This document shows, piece by piece, positions 8,928 to 17,458 of a DNA stretch of 64,000 nt. The stretch is taken from contig NZ_JAERRJ010000021.1 of assembly GCF_016741815.1 (NCBI RefSeq), positions 1-64,000 of the forward strand, in the 5' to 3' direction. Position 1 is the first letter of the stretch, and each line of letters starts with the position of its first letter. This DNA comes from Nocardia acididurans (GTDB taxonomy: Bacteria; Actinomycetota; Actinomycetes; Mycobacteriales; Mycobacteriaceae). Made by a program: the position numbers and the translations under genes. Under the pieces are notes generated by a model. That model saw only the letters and a program-made list of their open reading frames with translations. It made no database searches and was not told where the DNA came from.

Positions 8928-9211
8928 GCGCGAACTCCTGATTCTCGGCGGTGTAGGCGAGGGCATGGGGTGCTGTTCGGGTGGTGAGTGATGTGGGTTC
9001 GGTTGTAGGCGTGCGGATTCGGCCGACGGGCGCGGTGGCGGCCGGTGGGGTGGTGACGGGGGAGGTCGAGCCGGCCGCTGTCGCAGAGCGTGAGGCGGAC
9101 GGTGTCGGAGTCGGTGGCGTGCGCCTCGTGGTGGAAGCCCCAGGCGGACCAGGCGATGACGAGTCCGCAGAGGGTGATGATCGCGAGCAGTGCCCAGATG
9201 TCCCAAGGCAT
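8924..9211 (-). CDS. Small membrane-anchored protein
   Basis: A 95-residue protein with one N-terminal membrane segment (MPWDIWALLAIITLCGLVIA) followed by a His-, Pro- and Arg-rich soluble tail. GGAGG is placed 5 nt before the ATG. The tail has low complexity and may not fold. It is translationally coupled to the winged-helix gene downstream. Function unknown. Confidence 0.55.
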   Translation of the reverse strand: MPWDIWALLAIITLCGLVIAWSAWGFHHEAHATDSDTVRLTLCDSGRLDLPRHHPTGRHRARRPNPHAYNRTHITHHPNSTPCPRLHRRESGVRA

Positions 9212-9438
9212 TTCAGCCTCCGTGTGGTTGGTCTGTGCGGGAGGGGAGTGAGGATCGCGCGCGCTGGGGTCAGTAGACCGCTGAGGGGCGCAGCCGCTCA
9301 GCGAATTTGGGCCACCCGATGAAATCGGCCCATTTTCCCTGCACGACGTCCACAGAACGCGGACCATGGAATCCAGAATTCTCGAAGCAACCACCCACGA
9401 TCAGGCGTGTGCGCCACCCAAATTCGGGAGGATTCGCG

Positions 9439-10341
9439 ATGAGTGGCAAGAACCCGACGACGATTCCCCGTCGCCAGCTCGGTCGCCAGCTGCGGGAGCT
9501 GCGGCAGGCCGCAGGACTGTCCATCGTCGACGCGGCTCGAATGATCGAACGTGGAGCGGGGACGCTGCAGCGGATGGAGAAGGGGGAGAACCCGCGCATT
9601 CGGCAGCTGGACATCGAAGCGCTCTGCAGGTTGTACGGCGTGCCGGACAGCCGGACCGACCAACTGAAAGACCTTGCCCTGCAAGCCGACCGACGAAGCA
9701 AACCAGTTGACGAATCCCACTGGTGGCGTCGATACGAGGACTTGATTCCAGCGGATTTCGAGACGTACATGTCCCTGGAACTGGCAGCCGAGCGGGTGAC
9801 GATGTACCAGCCCGACACGGTTCCCGGAATAGTTCAGACCGCCGACTACGCGCGAGCGCTGGACCGGGTGTTCTTCAGCTCGGATTCGGTGATGGAGCTG
9901 GAGCAGCGGGTGCAGATTCGGATGCAACGGCAGACCGCGATCACACGGCGGCTCGCTCCCGTGCGTGTGGATCTACTGCTGGATGAGGCGGCGCTGCGGC
10001 GGGTAGCGGGATCACCCAGAATCATGGCCGCGCAGCTTCGTAGCCTCGCGGACACACCGCTGAACGTCACGGTTCGCGTAGTCCCCTTCAACGTCGGGTT
10101 TCCCGTGGGCGGTCATGTCGGACCGTTCGTAATCCTGGAGTTCCCTCGTGACCCAGGGACCGGCGATCCCATCGAGCCCACCACCATCTATGTGGAGTCC
10201 TACGGCACCCGGCTGTACTACGACAGCGAGACCGACGTATCGCGCTACCGTGATGCCTATACGAAGATCAGCCTCCTCGCGTTGAATGAGGCTGATAGCA
10301 AACATCTTTTGAGATGTGTCGCGAAGGAGTTCGAAACATGA
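9439..10341 (+). CDS. XRE-family regulator, Scr1/DUF5753 type
   Basis: A 300-residue regulator of the actinobacterial helix-turn-helix plus DUF5753 type. The XRE domain occupies residues 12-70 (RRQLGRQLRELRQAAGLS through LCRLYGV). The remaining part has the family pattern: a WWRRYEDL segment, EL(A)AERVTMYQPDTVPGIVQT, and LLLDEAALRRVAG. GGGAGG lies 7 nt before ATG 9439. Its stop overlaps the ATG of a DUF397 gene by 4 nt, the usual partner in Streptomyces and Nocardia. These pairs control secondary metabolism, development or mobile elements; some behave as antitoxin/toxin-like pairs. Confidence 0.9.
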   Translation: MSGKNPTTIPRRQLGRQLRELRQAAGLSIVDAARMIERGAGTLQRMEKGENPRIRQLDIEALCRLYGVPDSRTDQLKDLALQADRRSKPVDESHWWRRYEDLIPADFETYMSLELAAERVTMYQPDTVPGIVQTADYARALDRVFFSSDSVMELEQRVQIRMQRQTAITRRLAPVRVDLLLDEAALRRVAGSPRIMAAQLRSLADTPLNVTVRVVPFNVGFPVGGHVGPFVILEFPRDPGTGDPIEPTTIYVESYGTRLYYDSETDVSRYRDAYTKISLLALNEADSKHLLRCVAKEFET

Positions 10342-10541
10342 GCGATCTGCTGGGTGCGCGCTGGTTCAAGAGCAGCCGGAGCCAAGGCGGCGAAGCCTGC
10401 GTGGAGGCCGCGCACCTGCGCGACGGCAGGGTCGGTGTGCGTGACTCCAAGGATCCCACCGGCCCGGCGCTGATCTTCGAGCCCGGCGGTTGGGATGCGT
10501 TCGTGGCCGCCGTCAGGTCAGGCGAATTCGACCCGTTCTGA
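10338..10541 (+). CDS. DUF397 protein, partner of XRE regulator
   Basis: A 67-residue DUF397 protein. The family hallmarks are the ARWFKSSRSQGGEACVEAA start, VGVRDSKDPTGPALIF in the middle and W-AFVAAVRSGEFD at the end. The ATG overlaps the upstream XRE regulator stop by 4 nt. DUF397 proteins are thought to bind and modulate the paired XRE regulator. Confidence 0.9.
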   Translation: MSDLLGARWFKSSRSQGGEACVEAAHLRDGRVGVRDSKDPTGPALIFEPGGWDAFVAAVRSGEFDPF

Positions 10542-11151
10542 TCGCGGATGGTGTGCCAGAGGTAGTCGGCGTTCGTGCGGAATGCAGCAGGGTCCGGGTC
10601 TGCGCGTATTCGCAGACCTGCTGATCGAGGAACCTCTTCTGGAACGCGCGTATGGTGCGCAGTACCCTCCCTGCTGTGGTTAAACGGCGAGCAAAGCGGG
10701 TTCCGTTTCTCCCCACACCAGCGTGCGCGGCGCAGCCGGATGTGACACGGCCACATGGAGCAGGTTCGGCTTCCTCGCCGCCTAGTAGCGGACATGCCCT
10801 GTTCGGCTTCACCACTGAGGGCTGGGTCTACTTCACCTGAAGGTGGTGGAGATGTGCTCAAGAGAGCAGGCACGTTCATCGACGCAGTCTCCGCAGCCAT
10901 ACTCCGAGCGGAAGCTCGTACCGTAGCGTCGTCGTGTGCGGCATCCTTCGGTGGCCGTAGGGATTATAAATCGTAGTGCGCCCTGTCGACAACTCGGGCG
11001 AGTCGACCAATGCGGGCACCAGCGTCGACCCTCTGCGGTAGCGGTGGCTTGACAGTGCTCTGTCCTCGCCGAAGGGAATGGTACATTCAGCATCTTCTGG
11101 TCCAAGGTGTCCGTGTGGCGAGCCGCTGCCTCTCTGTCGGCGACGTGCCCT
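10542..11151. other. Gene-poor region before the restriction-modification pair
   Basis: About 600 nt with no convincing gene; short open frames in it lack start signals and family resemblance. Near 10965-10975 an AT-rich stretch occurs, and TTGACA at 11049-11054 could be a -35 box for the methyltransferase, though no well-spaced -10 is evident. This stretch probably marks the left junction of imported DNA. Confidence 0.45.
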
Positions 11152-12471
11152 ATGATTGCCCGCGTGCCTCCGAACAAACGTTTGAAGATGGTGTCTCTGT
11201 TCTCCGGTGCCGGCGGGCTCGACGTAGGACTACACGAGGTCGGGCGTTTCGATCTACTTGCATGCGCCGAGCTTGACCCGCAGTTCTGTGAGACACTTCA
11301 GCGAAATCGCGACGCTGGCTTGTTTGGAACTAGAAAGACTCAGGTTCTAAATAAGGATCTCTCCCAGTATGACCCATTCGATCTCATGGACCGCGTAGGG
11401 CTGAAGCCGGGTGAGCTCGACTTGCTGGTCGGCGGCCCGCCATGTCAGTCATTTAGCACAGCGGGGCGACGTGGCACTGTGGAGGATCCGCGCGGCCTTC
11501 TCCTCTGGGATTTCTTGAGGTTTGTAGATGCCCTTAAGCCGAAGTATTTTCTTATGGAGAACGTGCGCGGATTGCTGTCGGCAGCTCTAAGGCATCGCCC
11601 TATTGCTGACCGTCCGGATAAAGGTGGGCCAGCGCTAACCGAAGAAGAGCTTCCAGGGTCGGTGATCCAGAGTTGGATCGCGGACTTGCTGAAGATAGAC
11701 TCGGGCGCATATCGAGTCGACTCATTTGAAGTTAATGCTGTCAATTATGGCGCGCCGCAATTGCGGGAACGAGTATTGTTTCTGGGGAATCGGAGGGGGC
11801 AGATAATAGATTTTCCCGAACCAACTCACGGGCCTACTGAGCTGGCTCCCGATCGTCAGCCTTTCGCCACTCTTCTCGATGCATTGAATGGATTCTCGGA
11901 AAGCAATCCAGTTCTAATGGATTTCAGTCCGAGGAAGAAGGGCTATCTTGCGCAAGTTCCTTCAGGTGGAAACTGGAGAATGTTGCCGGATGAGGTTGCC
12001 CGTGAATCGATGGGCCGCGCCTATTTTGCCAAAGGTGGCCGTTCTGGGTGGTGGAGGAGACTTTCTTGGGATCTTCCTTGCCCTACAATCACCACTCTTC
12101 CAAATCATTCGAGCACAAGTATGTGCCACCCGGATGAGGTCAGGGTACTCTCCGTTGGTGAGAGTGCGAGAATTCAAGAGTTTCCAGTCGGTTGGACCTT
12201 TTCGGGATCTCCGCAGCAGCAAATGAAACAGGTTGGAAATGCAGTCCCTGCACGGTTGGGGAAGGTGGCGGGTCAGGTTATTTCTGAAGCATTCGACGGT
12301 CCAGATGGCGGCGCAACGATCGATACGCCGCCATATCGCCAAGTCTACTTGCGGTCACATGTTCGAACACGGCAATGGTGGAAGGACGGCCAAGCTTTTG
12401 TTTGGGATGGAACAGGCGGTTCTGCTGAATACTCCGCACGGCGTCGGAGCGTGCAGAGTACCCTCTTTTAG
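11152..12471 (+). CDS. DNA (cytosine-5) methyltransferase
   Basis: A 439-residue C5 DNA methyltransferase that protects host DNA from the neighbouring endonuclease. Motif I LFSGAGGLDVGL (about residues 16-27), motif IV GGPPCQSFS with the catalytic Cys, motif VI ENVRG, motif VIII QLRERVLFLGNR, motif IX RIQEFP and motif X GNAVP are all present and in order, so the enzyme looks intact. A target-recognition region lies between VIII and IX. The start is tentative: ATG 11152 is chosen, but GTG 11161 is possible. Codon usage is much less G/C-biased than in neighbours, a sign of transfer. The nuclease gene converges with 3 nt between stops. Confidence 0.9.
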   Translation: MIARVPPNKRLKMVSLFSGAGGLDVGLHEVGRFDLLACAELDPQFCETLQRNRDAGLFGTRKTQVLNKDLSQYDPFDLMDRVGLKPGELDLLVGGPPCQSFSTAGRRGTVEDPRGLLLWDFLRFVDALKPKYFLMENVRGLLSAALRHRPIADRPDKGGPALTEEELPGSVIQSWIADLLKIDSGAYRVDSFEVNAVNYGAPQLRERVLFLGNRRGQIIDFPEPTHGPTELAPDRQPFATLLDALNGFSESNPVLMDFSPRKKGYLAQVPSGGNWRMLPDEVARESMGRAYFAKGGRSGWWRRLSWDLPCPTITTLPNHSSTSMCHPDEVRVLSVGESARIQEFPVGWTFSGSPQQQMKQVGNAVPARLGKVAGQVISEAFDGPDGGATIDTPPYRQVYLRSHVRTRQWWKDGQAFVWDGTGGSAEYSARRRSVQSTLF

Positions 12472-12474
12472 GAT

Positions 12475-13554
12475 CTAGCGTCCGTCGAAGAATGCGCTGA
12501 TTGCCGCCGCCAACCATGTTAGCTCCGACATTCCCAGGTCGGCGGTAATCCACCGGGGAAGATCATCGCCCTCTGGAAATTTGAGGTCGCTAATCGCACT
12601 GCTAAGTAGATCCAAACGCTCGTTGAGCGCAGCTCCTATGTCAGACTTTTCATGCGCGCGGCGCAAGGCTACGGCTAGACCGAGCAGTACCTCAAGAAAA
12701 GCATGTTCGGTTTCGGCTGGATTTGCCGGATTGGCAACATATGCCCAGTAGTCTATTCCAATCGCGCGATATACTCGTACGGTGCCTTCTTCATTTGTGA
12801 GGACTCCTGGATGGGTAAGCCTGTCCATCTCCTTGAATCCGGCGCTCATCAGCTTTGCCAGTATCTGGTTCTCTTTGTTGTTGGTTGCGCTATCTGTGCC
12901 GTAGGTTAGTCCAATAACCACATCAATCCCGTGTACTTCAAACCGCTCAACACTGGTTCTCAACCACTCCTTATGATTGTCGCGAATTGCCGTATACATG
13001 CCACCTACTTGGGTGTCATTGATAGTTGACGTGCCGCTCTTGATCGTGAGTAGATGGCGGCGGTTTCCTGCTACGCAGCTGGAGTCAATCTCGCGCCAAA
13101 CTGAGTCCACTCGCCGAGCAGATTTTTCCTCGTTTGACAATCCTGCCAGGGCTGCGAACTCCTCCACCTTCTCGGTCGGTTCTTGCCATTGATTCCCCAA
13201 GCAAGAGCCTTCTGGATATTGTCCCATGACTACTTTTTCAATTGATTTTCCGAAGGAAGTTTCAAGCCCCATGTAGAGCTTGATGTCAACGAGGAATTTT
13301 GATAGCTCGCGCAAATCTTCAAGCCTGAGCGCGCCAGCTGTGGCCATTAGGACATATGGGCTCGTTCGATAGTCGCTAAGTCTTGATTTGCTCCGCACTG
13401 ATTGGGGGAGGTTTATTGAAATATATTTTTCCATCGCCGTACCGATTGCGTTCACTCGCTCCATCGAGACCGACTGGAACCAACGTGCGACCTCGGCTGC
13501 ATCGTATGGTCGCGGACTCTTGATGGCCTTGTAGAAGCCCCGGGTTGATGTCAT
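12475..13554 (-). CDS. Putative type II restriction endonuclease
   Basis: A 359-residue protein, converging on the cytosine methyltransferase. The likely catalytic core is RVDSVWREID (residues about 150-160), then HLLTIKSGTSTINDTQ about 15 residues on. This matches the D-x(n)-x-K core of PD-(D/E)XK enzymes, with the KSG-x(3)-N continuation seen in some type II nucleases such as the EcoO109I, PmeII and TdeIII groups; the residue normally Glu before x-Lys is Thr here. I cannot name the recognition site. The low-G/C codon use equals that of the methyltransferase, so both arrived together. Confidence 0.7.
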   Translation of the reverse strand: MTSTRGFYKAIKSPRPYDAAEVARWFQSVSMERVNAIGTAMEKYISINLPQSVRSKSRLSDYRTSPYVLMATAGALRLEDLRELSKFLVDIKLYMGLETSFGKSIEKVVMGQYPEGSCLGNQWQEPTEKVEEFAALAGLSNEEKSARRVDSVWREIDSSCVAGNRRHLLTIKSGTSTINDTQVGGMYTAIRDNHKEWLRTSVERFEVHGIDVVIGLTYGTDSATNNKENQILAKLMSAGFKEMDRLTHPGVLTNEEGTVRVYRAIGIDYWAYVANPANPAETEHAFLEVLLGLAVALRRAHEKSDIGAALNERLDLLSSAISDLKFPEGDDLPRWITADLGMSELTWLAAAISAFFDGR

Positions 13555-13625
13555 GGCTACACAGTAGCCCGATGTGCCGACAAATCCGGCGAACTCTCTG
13601 ATCCTGATGGCAAGGTCGAGCAGTC

Positions 13626-13652
13626 GAGATGTACTGCACTGCAGTACATCTC
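13626..13652. promoter_or_regulatory. 27-bp perfect palindrome upstream of restriction endonuclease
   Basis: Arms GAGATGTACTGCA and TGCAGTACATCTC flank a single central C, giving 13 perfectly matched base pairs. It lies 72 nt upstream of the endonuclease start. The lack of a loop and of a T-run argues against a terminator; a dimeric repressor or controller protein site is more likely. Confidence 0.6.
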
Positions 13653-13811
13653 AAGTTGAGTGCTGTTGCTCGACTCGGATCCTATGCTTGTGCAGAGGAG
13701 GCGTTGGAGTCGCCGACATGGGCGGTGACCCCAGCGTGACCATGACCTGACCTTTGTTTAGCTGGTGTGTGCCGACCACGTCGTCGTTGCCTGCGGTGGA
13801 TGACCATGATG

Positions 13812-14456
13812 TCAGCGCAGGGAGACCTTGACGCCGCCGGAGAACATGGAGTCGTGGAGCTTGATGTAGTCGGGGGTGGAGTCGGCGGGGAGGTCGTAGA
13901 CGATCTGGGCGGTGATGGTGTTGCCGGGGTTGAGGTCGGCGTAGAGGCTGGTGTCGGCCTGGAGGTTCATGGCGGCGGTGGCGTCGTTGCTGAACTTGCG
14001 GTTCTTGGTGTCGTAGAGATCCTGGCTGCCGGGGGAGAAGCCGTAGGGCTTGTCGGAGGTGTTGGTGACTGTGAGGGAGATGATGGTGAAGGCGCCCTGG
14101 GCCTTCTTGGCGAGGTAGGGGTTGTCGCCTACTTCCGGGATACCGGACTGGACTGCGGTGACTACGAACTCGAACCTGCCGTCGCGGACGGGGGTGTTGA
14201 GGCCGGGGATCGTCTGTTCGGCGGGGGAGTTGTTGTCGGGGGAATTGCCTGCGGGGGAGGAGGTTTCGGAATTGTTGCTCTGGGATGCGGTGTTGGACTT
14301 GCTGAGCAGGGCGGTGCAGCCGCCGCAGAGGATGATGATGCCGGCGAAGACGATCAGGATGATCTTGAGGGCGTTGGACTTCTTGGGGGCGGGCGGCTGG
14401 TACTGGGGCGGGATCGGCGGGGTGGGGTACTGCTGGGGGCCGGGCTGGTAGGTCAT
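13812..14456 (-). CDS. DUF4352 membrane-anchored exported protein
   Basis: A 214-residue protein. Residues 1-28 are a Pro/Gln/Tyr-rich cytoplasmic tail, residues 30-48 a membrane segment (ALKIILIVFAGIIILCGGC), then a Ser/Asn-rich spacer and a DUF4352 beta-sandwich domain (GRFEFVVTAVQSGIPEVG through TAQIVYDLP). The family is extracellular and immunoglobulin-like, often in phage or telluric resistance contexts, with no enzymatic activity known. AAAGGAA is 4-5 nt before ATG 14456; a longer frame upstream is rejected because it has no such signal. Confidence 0.8.
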   Translation of the reverse strand: MTYQPGPQQYPTPPIPPQYQPPAPKKSNALKIILIVFAGIIILCGGCTALLSKSNTASQSNNSETSSPAGNSPDNNSPAEQTIPGLNTPVRDGRFEFVVTAVQSGIPEVGDNPYLAKKAQGAFTIISLTVTNTSDKPYGFSPGSQDLYDTKNRKFSNDATAAMNLQADTSLYADLNPGNTITAQIVYDLPADSTPDYIKLHDSMFSGGVKVSLR

Positions 14457-14618
14457 CGGGTTCCTTTGGGTGTGAGTGGATTTGGGCGTGGCCGGGTAGG
14501 CGGCCGGTGTGGGACGGGCCGCCTGCGGGGCAGGTTGGGTCAGAGGTCGTACTGCGGGCAGTAAGTGAGGATCGCGGCGGTACACGAGGTGCCGTCGTAT
14601 GGGGGTGGGGAGCTGGGG

Positions 14619-15185
14619 TCAGGCTCGGCGGAGGCGCCGGATGGTCCGGACGAGCAGAGCGTGTAGTCGTGAGCGGATGCCCGTCCGGATGTGCTGCTGC
14701 ACAGGCGGATTCACTGCGCGGCTACGGGCGAGTTCGGCGCGGCGGATCGGAACGGTTCGGTGCGCAACCTCTGCCGGGGTGGGGACGGCTCGCATTTCGA
14801 CGGTGATCGTGCCGAAGTCGAGCTGGGGTCGGAGGCCGACGGTGGTCGCCGGGACCGCGAGGGTGCCCCGGGCGACGGTCACCCCCTGCGTGGCCGTCGC
14901 CCGGGAGGCGAACTTCGCGAGGGACCAGCTGGTCAGATGCCAGCCGTCGCAGAGCGGGCACTGATACGAACGCTGTTCTCGGCGAGCAGAATTGCCGCGG
15001 TTCATGCCGGTCAAGGCGACCTCGGCGTCGGTGTGGACGTAGTAACGCAGTTTGCCGGCGGGGCAGCGGGTGACCGGGATCGGTGCGCGGCGCTTCTTCA
15101 GGTCGTCGCCGTGGCGGGCGGGCAGCGCGGTGCATCCCGTGCGGTGCAGGCGGCGATGTCCACGCTGCTGGCGGTGCCCGGTCAT
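14619..15185 (-). CDS. Hypothetical basic protein with CxxC motif
   Basis: A 188-residue, strongly basic protein. It contains RYYVHTDAEVAL followed by a zinc-ribbon-like half YQCPLCDGWHLTSW, then a Val-rich beta segment and a very Arg-rich tail. This composition suits a nucleic-acid-binding accessory protein of mobile elements. The start at ATG 15185 has AGGGGG about 5 nt upstream. I do not recognise a named family. Confidence 0.5.
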   Translation of the reverse strand: MTGHRQQRGHRRLHRTGCTALPARHGDDLKKRRAPIPVTRCPAGKLRYYVHTDAEVALTGMNRGNSARREQRSYQCPLCDGWHLTSWSLAKFASRATATQGVTVARGTLAVPATTVGLRPQLDFGTITVEMRAVPTPAEVAHRTVPIRRAELARSRAVNPPVQQHIRTGIRSRLHALLVRTIRRLRRA

Positions 15186-15341
15186 GTCTACCCCCTGAGT
15201 TCGGGCTATCGGTTTCGGCTGGGCTGCTGCCCGTTGATGTAAAACCGTAAGAGTCTGTGAAAGCGGTGTCAACGGGATTTCCGAGATTGATTTTTGCTCA
15301 CCCATCGATCATGGTGGGGAGACGTACACGAGAGGAGGGGT

Positions 15342-17339
15342 ATGTCCAAACCCGCGTCTACGGTCAGTGCCGCGGAGATCTCGCGGCTCGCCGGCGTCAC
15401 GCGCGCCACCGTCAGCAACTGGCGGCGACGGCACGCCGACTTTCCGAAAGCCGTTGATGGGAGCAATGAGGCGCGACCGCTCTTCGACCTGCATGAAGTG
15501 CAGGAATGGTTGTCCGGGCACGGGTTCGACGCGGCCGAGTCGCCGAGCAATGAACTGCGGACGCTGGTGCGTCTGCAGGCCACTCCCGGTGCGGTGATGC
15601 GGTTCATGGAGTCGTTGCGGTGGGCCGGTGGCGGCTGGGTCTCCGACGATGCTCCGGCCGAATTCGCGGCTGCCGCGATCCGGGCGCTGGAGCGATCAAC
15701 GGCAGCCGACGGTCCGCGCATCGCTGTCGACGCGCTGGCGGATCGGGCACTCGAGGACAGTTCGGCCACGGGTGTGTACATCACTCCCGAGCGCTTGGCG
15801 AGGCTGATGGCGTCGCTGGTGGTCTCACCGGGATCACTCGAGCTGCGCAGTGCGCTGGACCCCGCCTGTGGCAGCGGCTCGCTTCTGCTCGCGGCGGCCG
15901 CGCATGGAGCTACCGAGCTGTACGGCCAGGATGTACTGCCGCTGCAGGTGCAGCGCACACGGCTCCTGCTGGAAGCCGGAACGGCGGCCGAGCCGGCGGT
16001 GCGCGATGGTGACAGTCTCACCGCGGACGCCTTCCCCGCGCTTCAGGTCGATGCTGTGCTCAGCAATCCCCCCTACGGTCAACGTGACTGGGGCTCAGCC
16101 GAAATGGCGATGGACACCCGATGGAAGTACGGCCCGCCGCCACGGGGTGAATCCGAACTCGCCTGGGTGCAGCACACAGTGGCGCACCTGCGGCCGGGTG
16201 GCACTGCCGTACTGCTACTGCCGCCGGCCGTGGCCACACGTCCCTCCGGCCGCAAGATTCGCGCGAATCTGGTGCGGCGCGGGGTACTTCGAGCTGTCAT
16301 CGGGTTGGCTCCCGGCGCCGCGCAACCATGGCACGTTGGCTTGCAACTGTGGGTGCTGAGGGAGCCGCAACCCGCCGCACCGGTTCCGGAGAATCTGCTG
16401 TTCGTCGACACGACCGGAATCCCCGGCGGCGACGGTGAGGACCGCATCGATTGGGATGCGGTGACCGCGGCCGTCACTCGTGCGTGGTGGGCCTTCGACG
16501 GTGAGAATCCGGACACCGCGGCAGAATCCGGTGAAGCGGCGACGGTGCGCCTCATCGAGGTGCTCGACGACGAAGTGGATCTCACCCCGGCCAAATACGT
16601 ACGGTCCTCGTTGGATTCCGGCGCGCTTTCCACGCAGGTCGACAACGCCATCGGCAGACTCACCAGTGCTGCAAAGGAATTGGCCGAGGGTACGGGCGCA
16701 TTGACCGGCTGGGCGGAATCGGCAGGGCAGTCGTGGCGCTTCGTCACCATCGCGGAGCTACAGAATCACGGTCAGCTGCAATGGATTCGCAGCCAGCCGC
16801 CCGCATCGGAGAAACCGGCCCTGGGCGATCGGCGCAGAGTCATCACAGCACCCGATGTGGCGACCGGTAGTCCGGCATCCGGTGTTATGTCCACATCCGC
16901 GCCGGCGCAAGTCGAAGAGGTCCGGATAGGCGACGTTCTGATTCCCGCCGTGCGAAGCGATCGAACCGGGGGGCGCAGTGCGCGTGTCGCGGAATCGGAG
17001 GATGTGGGAGCGGTGATCGGGCCGCATATTCACGCCTTGCGGGCCGACCTGGATCGCCTCGATCCCTGGTTCCTCGCCGGATTCCTCACCGGCGCCGAAA
17101 ATGTTTCCGCGACAAGAACATCCACGGTCCGATTCGACCCGAGCAGGTTGCGCGTCCCGGTGCTTTCACTGGCCGAGCAACAACGCTACGGCGAGATATT
17201 CCGTCTCCTCTTCCAATTGCGCACCGCCGCACGCCGCGCCACCTACGCGGCCGAGGATGTGGCGGAATCGGTGACCACCGGATTGACCGCTGGTGCATTG
17301 GCTCCGAGCGAGGAATTCGAGGAGGGTAGCGGTCGATGA
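15342..17339 (+). CDS. Type-I-like N6-adenine DNA methylase with fused HTH and specificity tail
   Basis: A 665-residue SAM-dependent adenine methylase. Residues 8-35 form a helix-turn-helix (AAEISRLAGVTRATVSNWRR). The methylase core carries motif I LDPACGSGSLLLAA (about residue 170) and motif IV SNPPYG (about 230). The last 120 residues, including DPWFLAGFLTGAENVS and LRVPVLSLAEQQRYGEIFR, resemble the C-terminal half of type I specificity subunits. GAGGAGGGG precedes ATG 15342. No restriction (R) subunit or helicase is near; instead a specificity-like gene and a Ser/Thr kinase follow. The stop overlaps an ATG at 17336 by 4 nt. Confidence 0.85.
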   Translation: MSKPASTVSAAEISRLAGVTRATVSNWRRRHADFPKAVDGSNEARPLFDLHEVQEWLSGHGFDAAESPSNELRTLVRLQATPGAVMRFMESLRWAGGGWVSDDAPAEFAAAAIRALERSTAADGPRIAVDALADRALEDSSATGVYITPERLARLMASLVVSPGSLELRSALDPACGSGSLLLAAAAHGATELYGQDVLPLQVQRTRLLLEAGTAAEPAVRDGDSLTADAFPALQVDAVLSNPPYGQRDWGSAEMAMDTRWKYGPPPRGESELAWVQHTVAHLRPGGTAVLLLPPAVATRPSGRKIRANLVRRGVLRAVIGLAPGAAQPWHVGLQLWVLREPQPAAPVPENLLFVDTTGIPGGDGEDRIDWDAVTAAVTRAWWAFDGENPDTAAESGEAATVRLIEVLDDEVDLTPAKYVRSSLDSGALSTQVDNAIGRLTSAAKELAEGTGALTGWAESAGQSWRFVTIAELQNHGQLQWIRSQPPASEKPALGDRRRVITAPDVATGSPASGVMSTSAPAQVEEVRIGDVLIPAVRSDRTGGRSARVAESEDVGAVIGPHIHALRADLDRLDPWFLAGFLTGAENVSATRTSTVRFDPSRLRVPVLSLAEQQRYGEIFRLLFQLRTAARRATYAAEDVAESVTTGLTAGALAPSEEFEEGSGR

Positions 17340-17458
17340 GCAGAGCTGTCGTATTGCGCAGCGGTTCGCCCGTTCCTTTTCGCGCTGGGCTGCTACCGTT
17401 GCTGCCGACCGCAGAGACTATGCGGGTGTTGATCTTGGGGGGAGTCCACGGATCGTGA
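17336..17458 (+). CDS. 40-codon upstream piece of the specificity-like gene (out of frame)
   Basis: Translation from ATG 17336, which overlaps the methylase stop (ATGA), gives 40 residues and stops at 17456-17458. The piece is likely the true N-terminus of the next gene: at GGGGGGA (17437-17443, reading G GGG GGA in this frame) a -1 slip joins it to the downstream frame as LILGGSPRIVMRDIAD, giving a continuous 262-residue protein. Alternatively it is an independent micro-gene, since its stop also overlaps a GTG start of the downstream frame. Confidence 0.5.
   Translation: MSRAVVLRSGSPVPFRAGLLPLLPTAETMRVLILGGVHGS
17437..17443 (+). other. Slippery heptamer GGGGGGA (-1 frameshift candidate)
   Basis: In the frame opened at ATG 17336 this reads G GGG GGA, fitting X_XXY_YYZ for tandem -1 slippage. 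Slipping joins 36 upstream codons to 226 downstream codons. I did not establish a downstream pseudoknot. Confidence 0.5.

Noticed and set aside
13767..14564. Gly/Val-rich plus-strand frame resembling PE_PGRS-type repeats
   Set aside because: It is the reverse of the DUF4352 gene, whose signal anchor and domain are clear; the Gly-Val pattern is a by-product.
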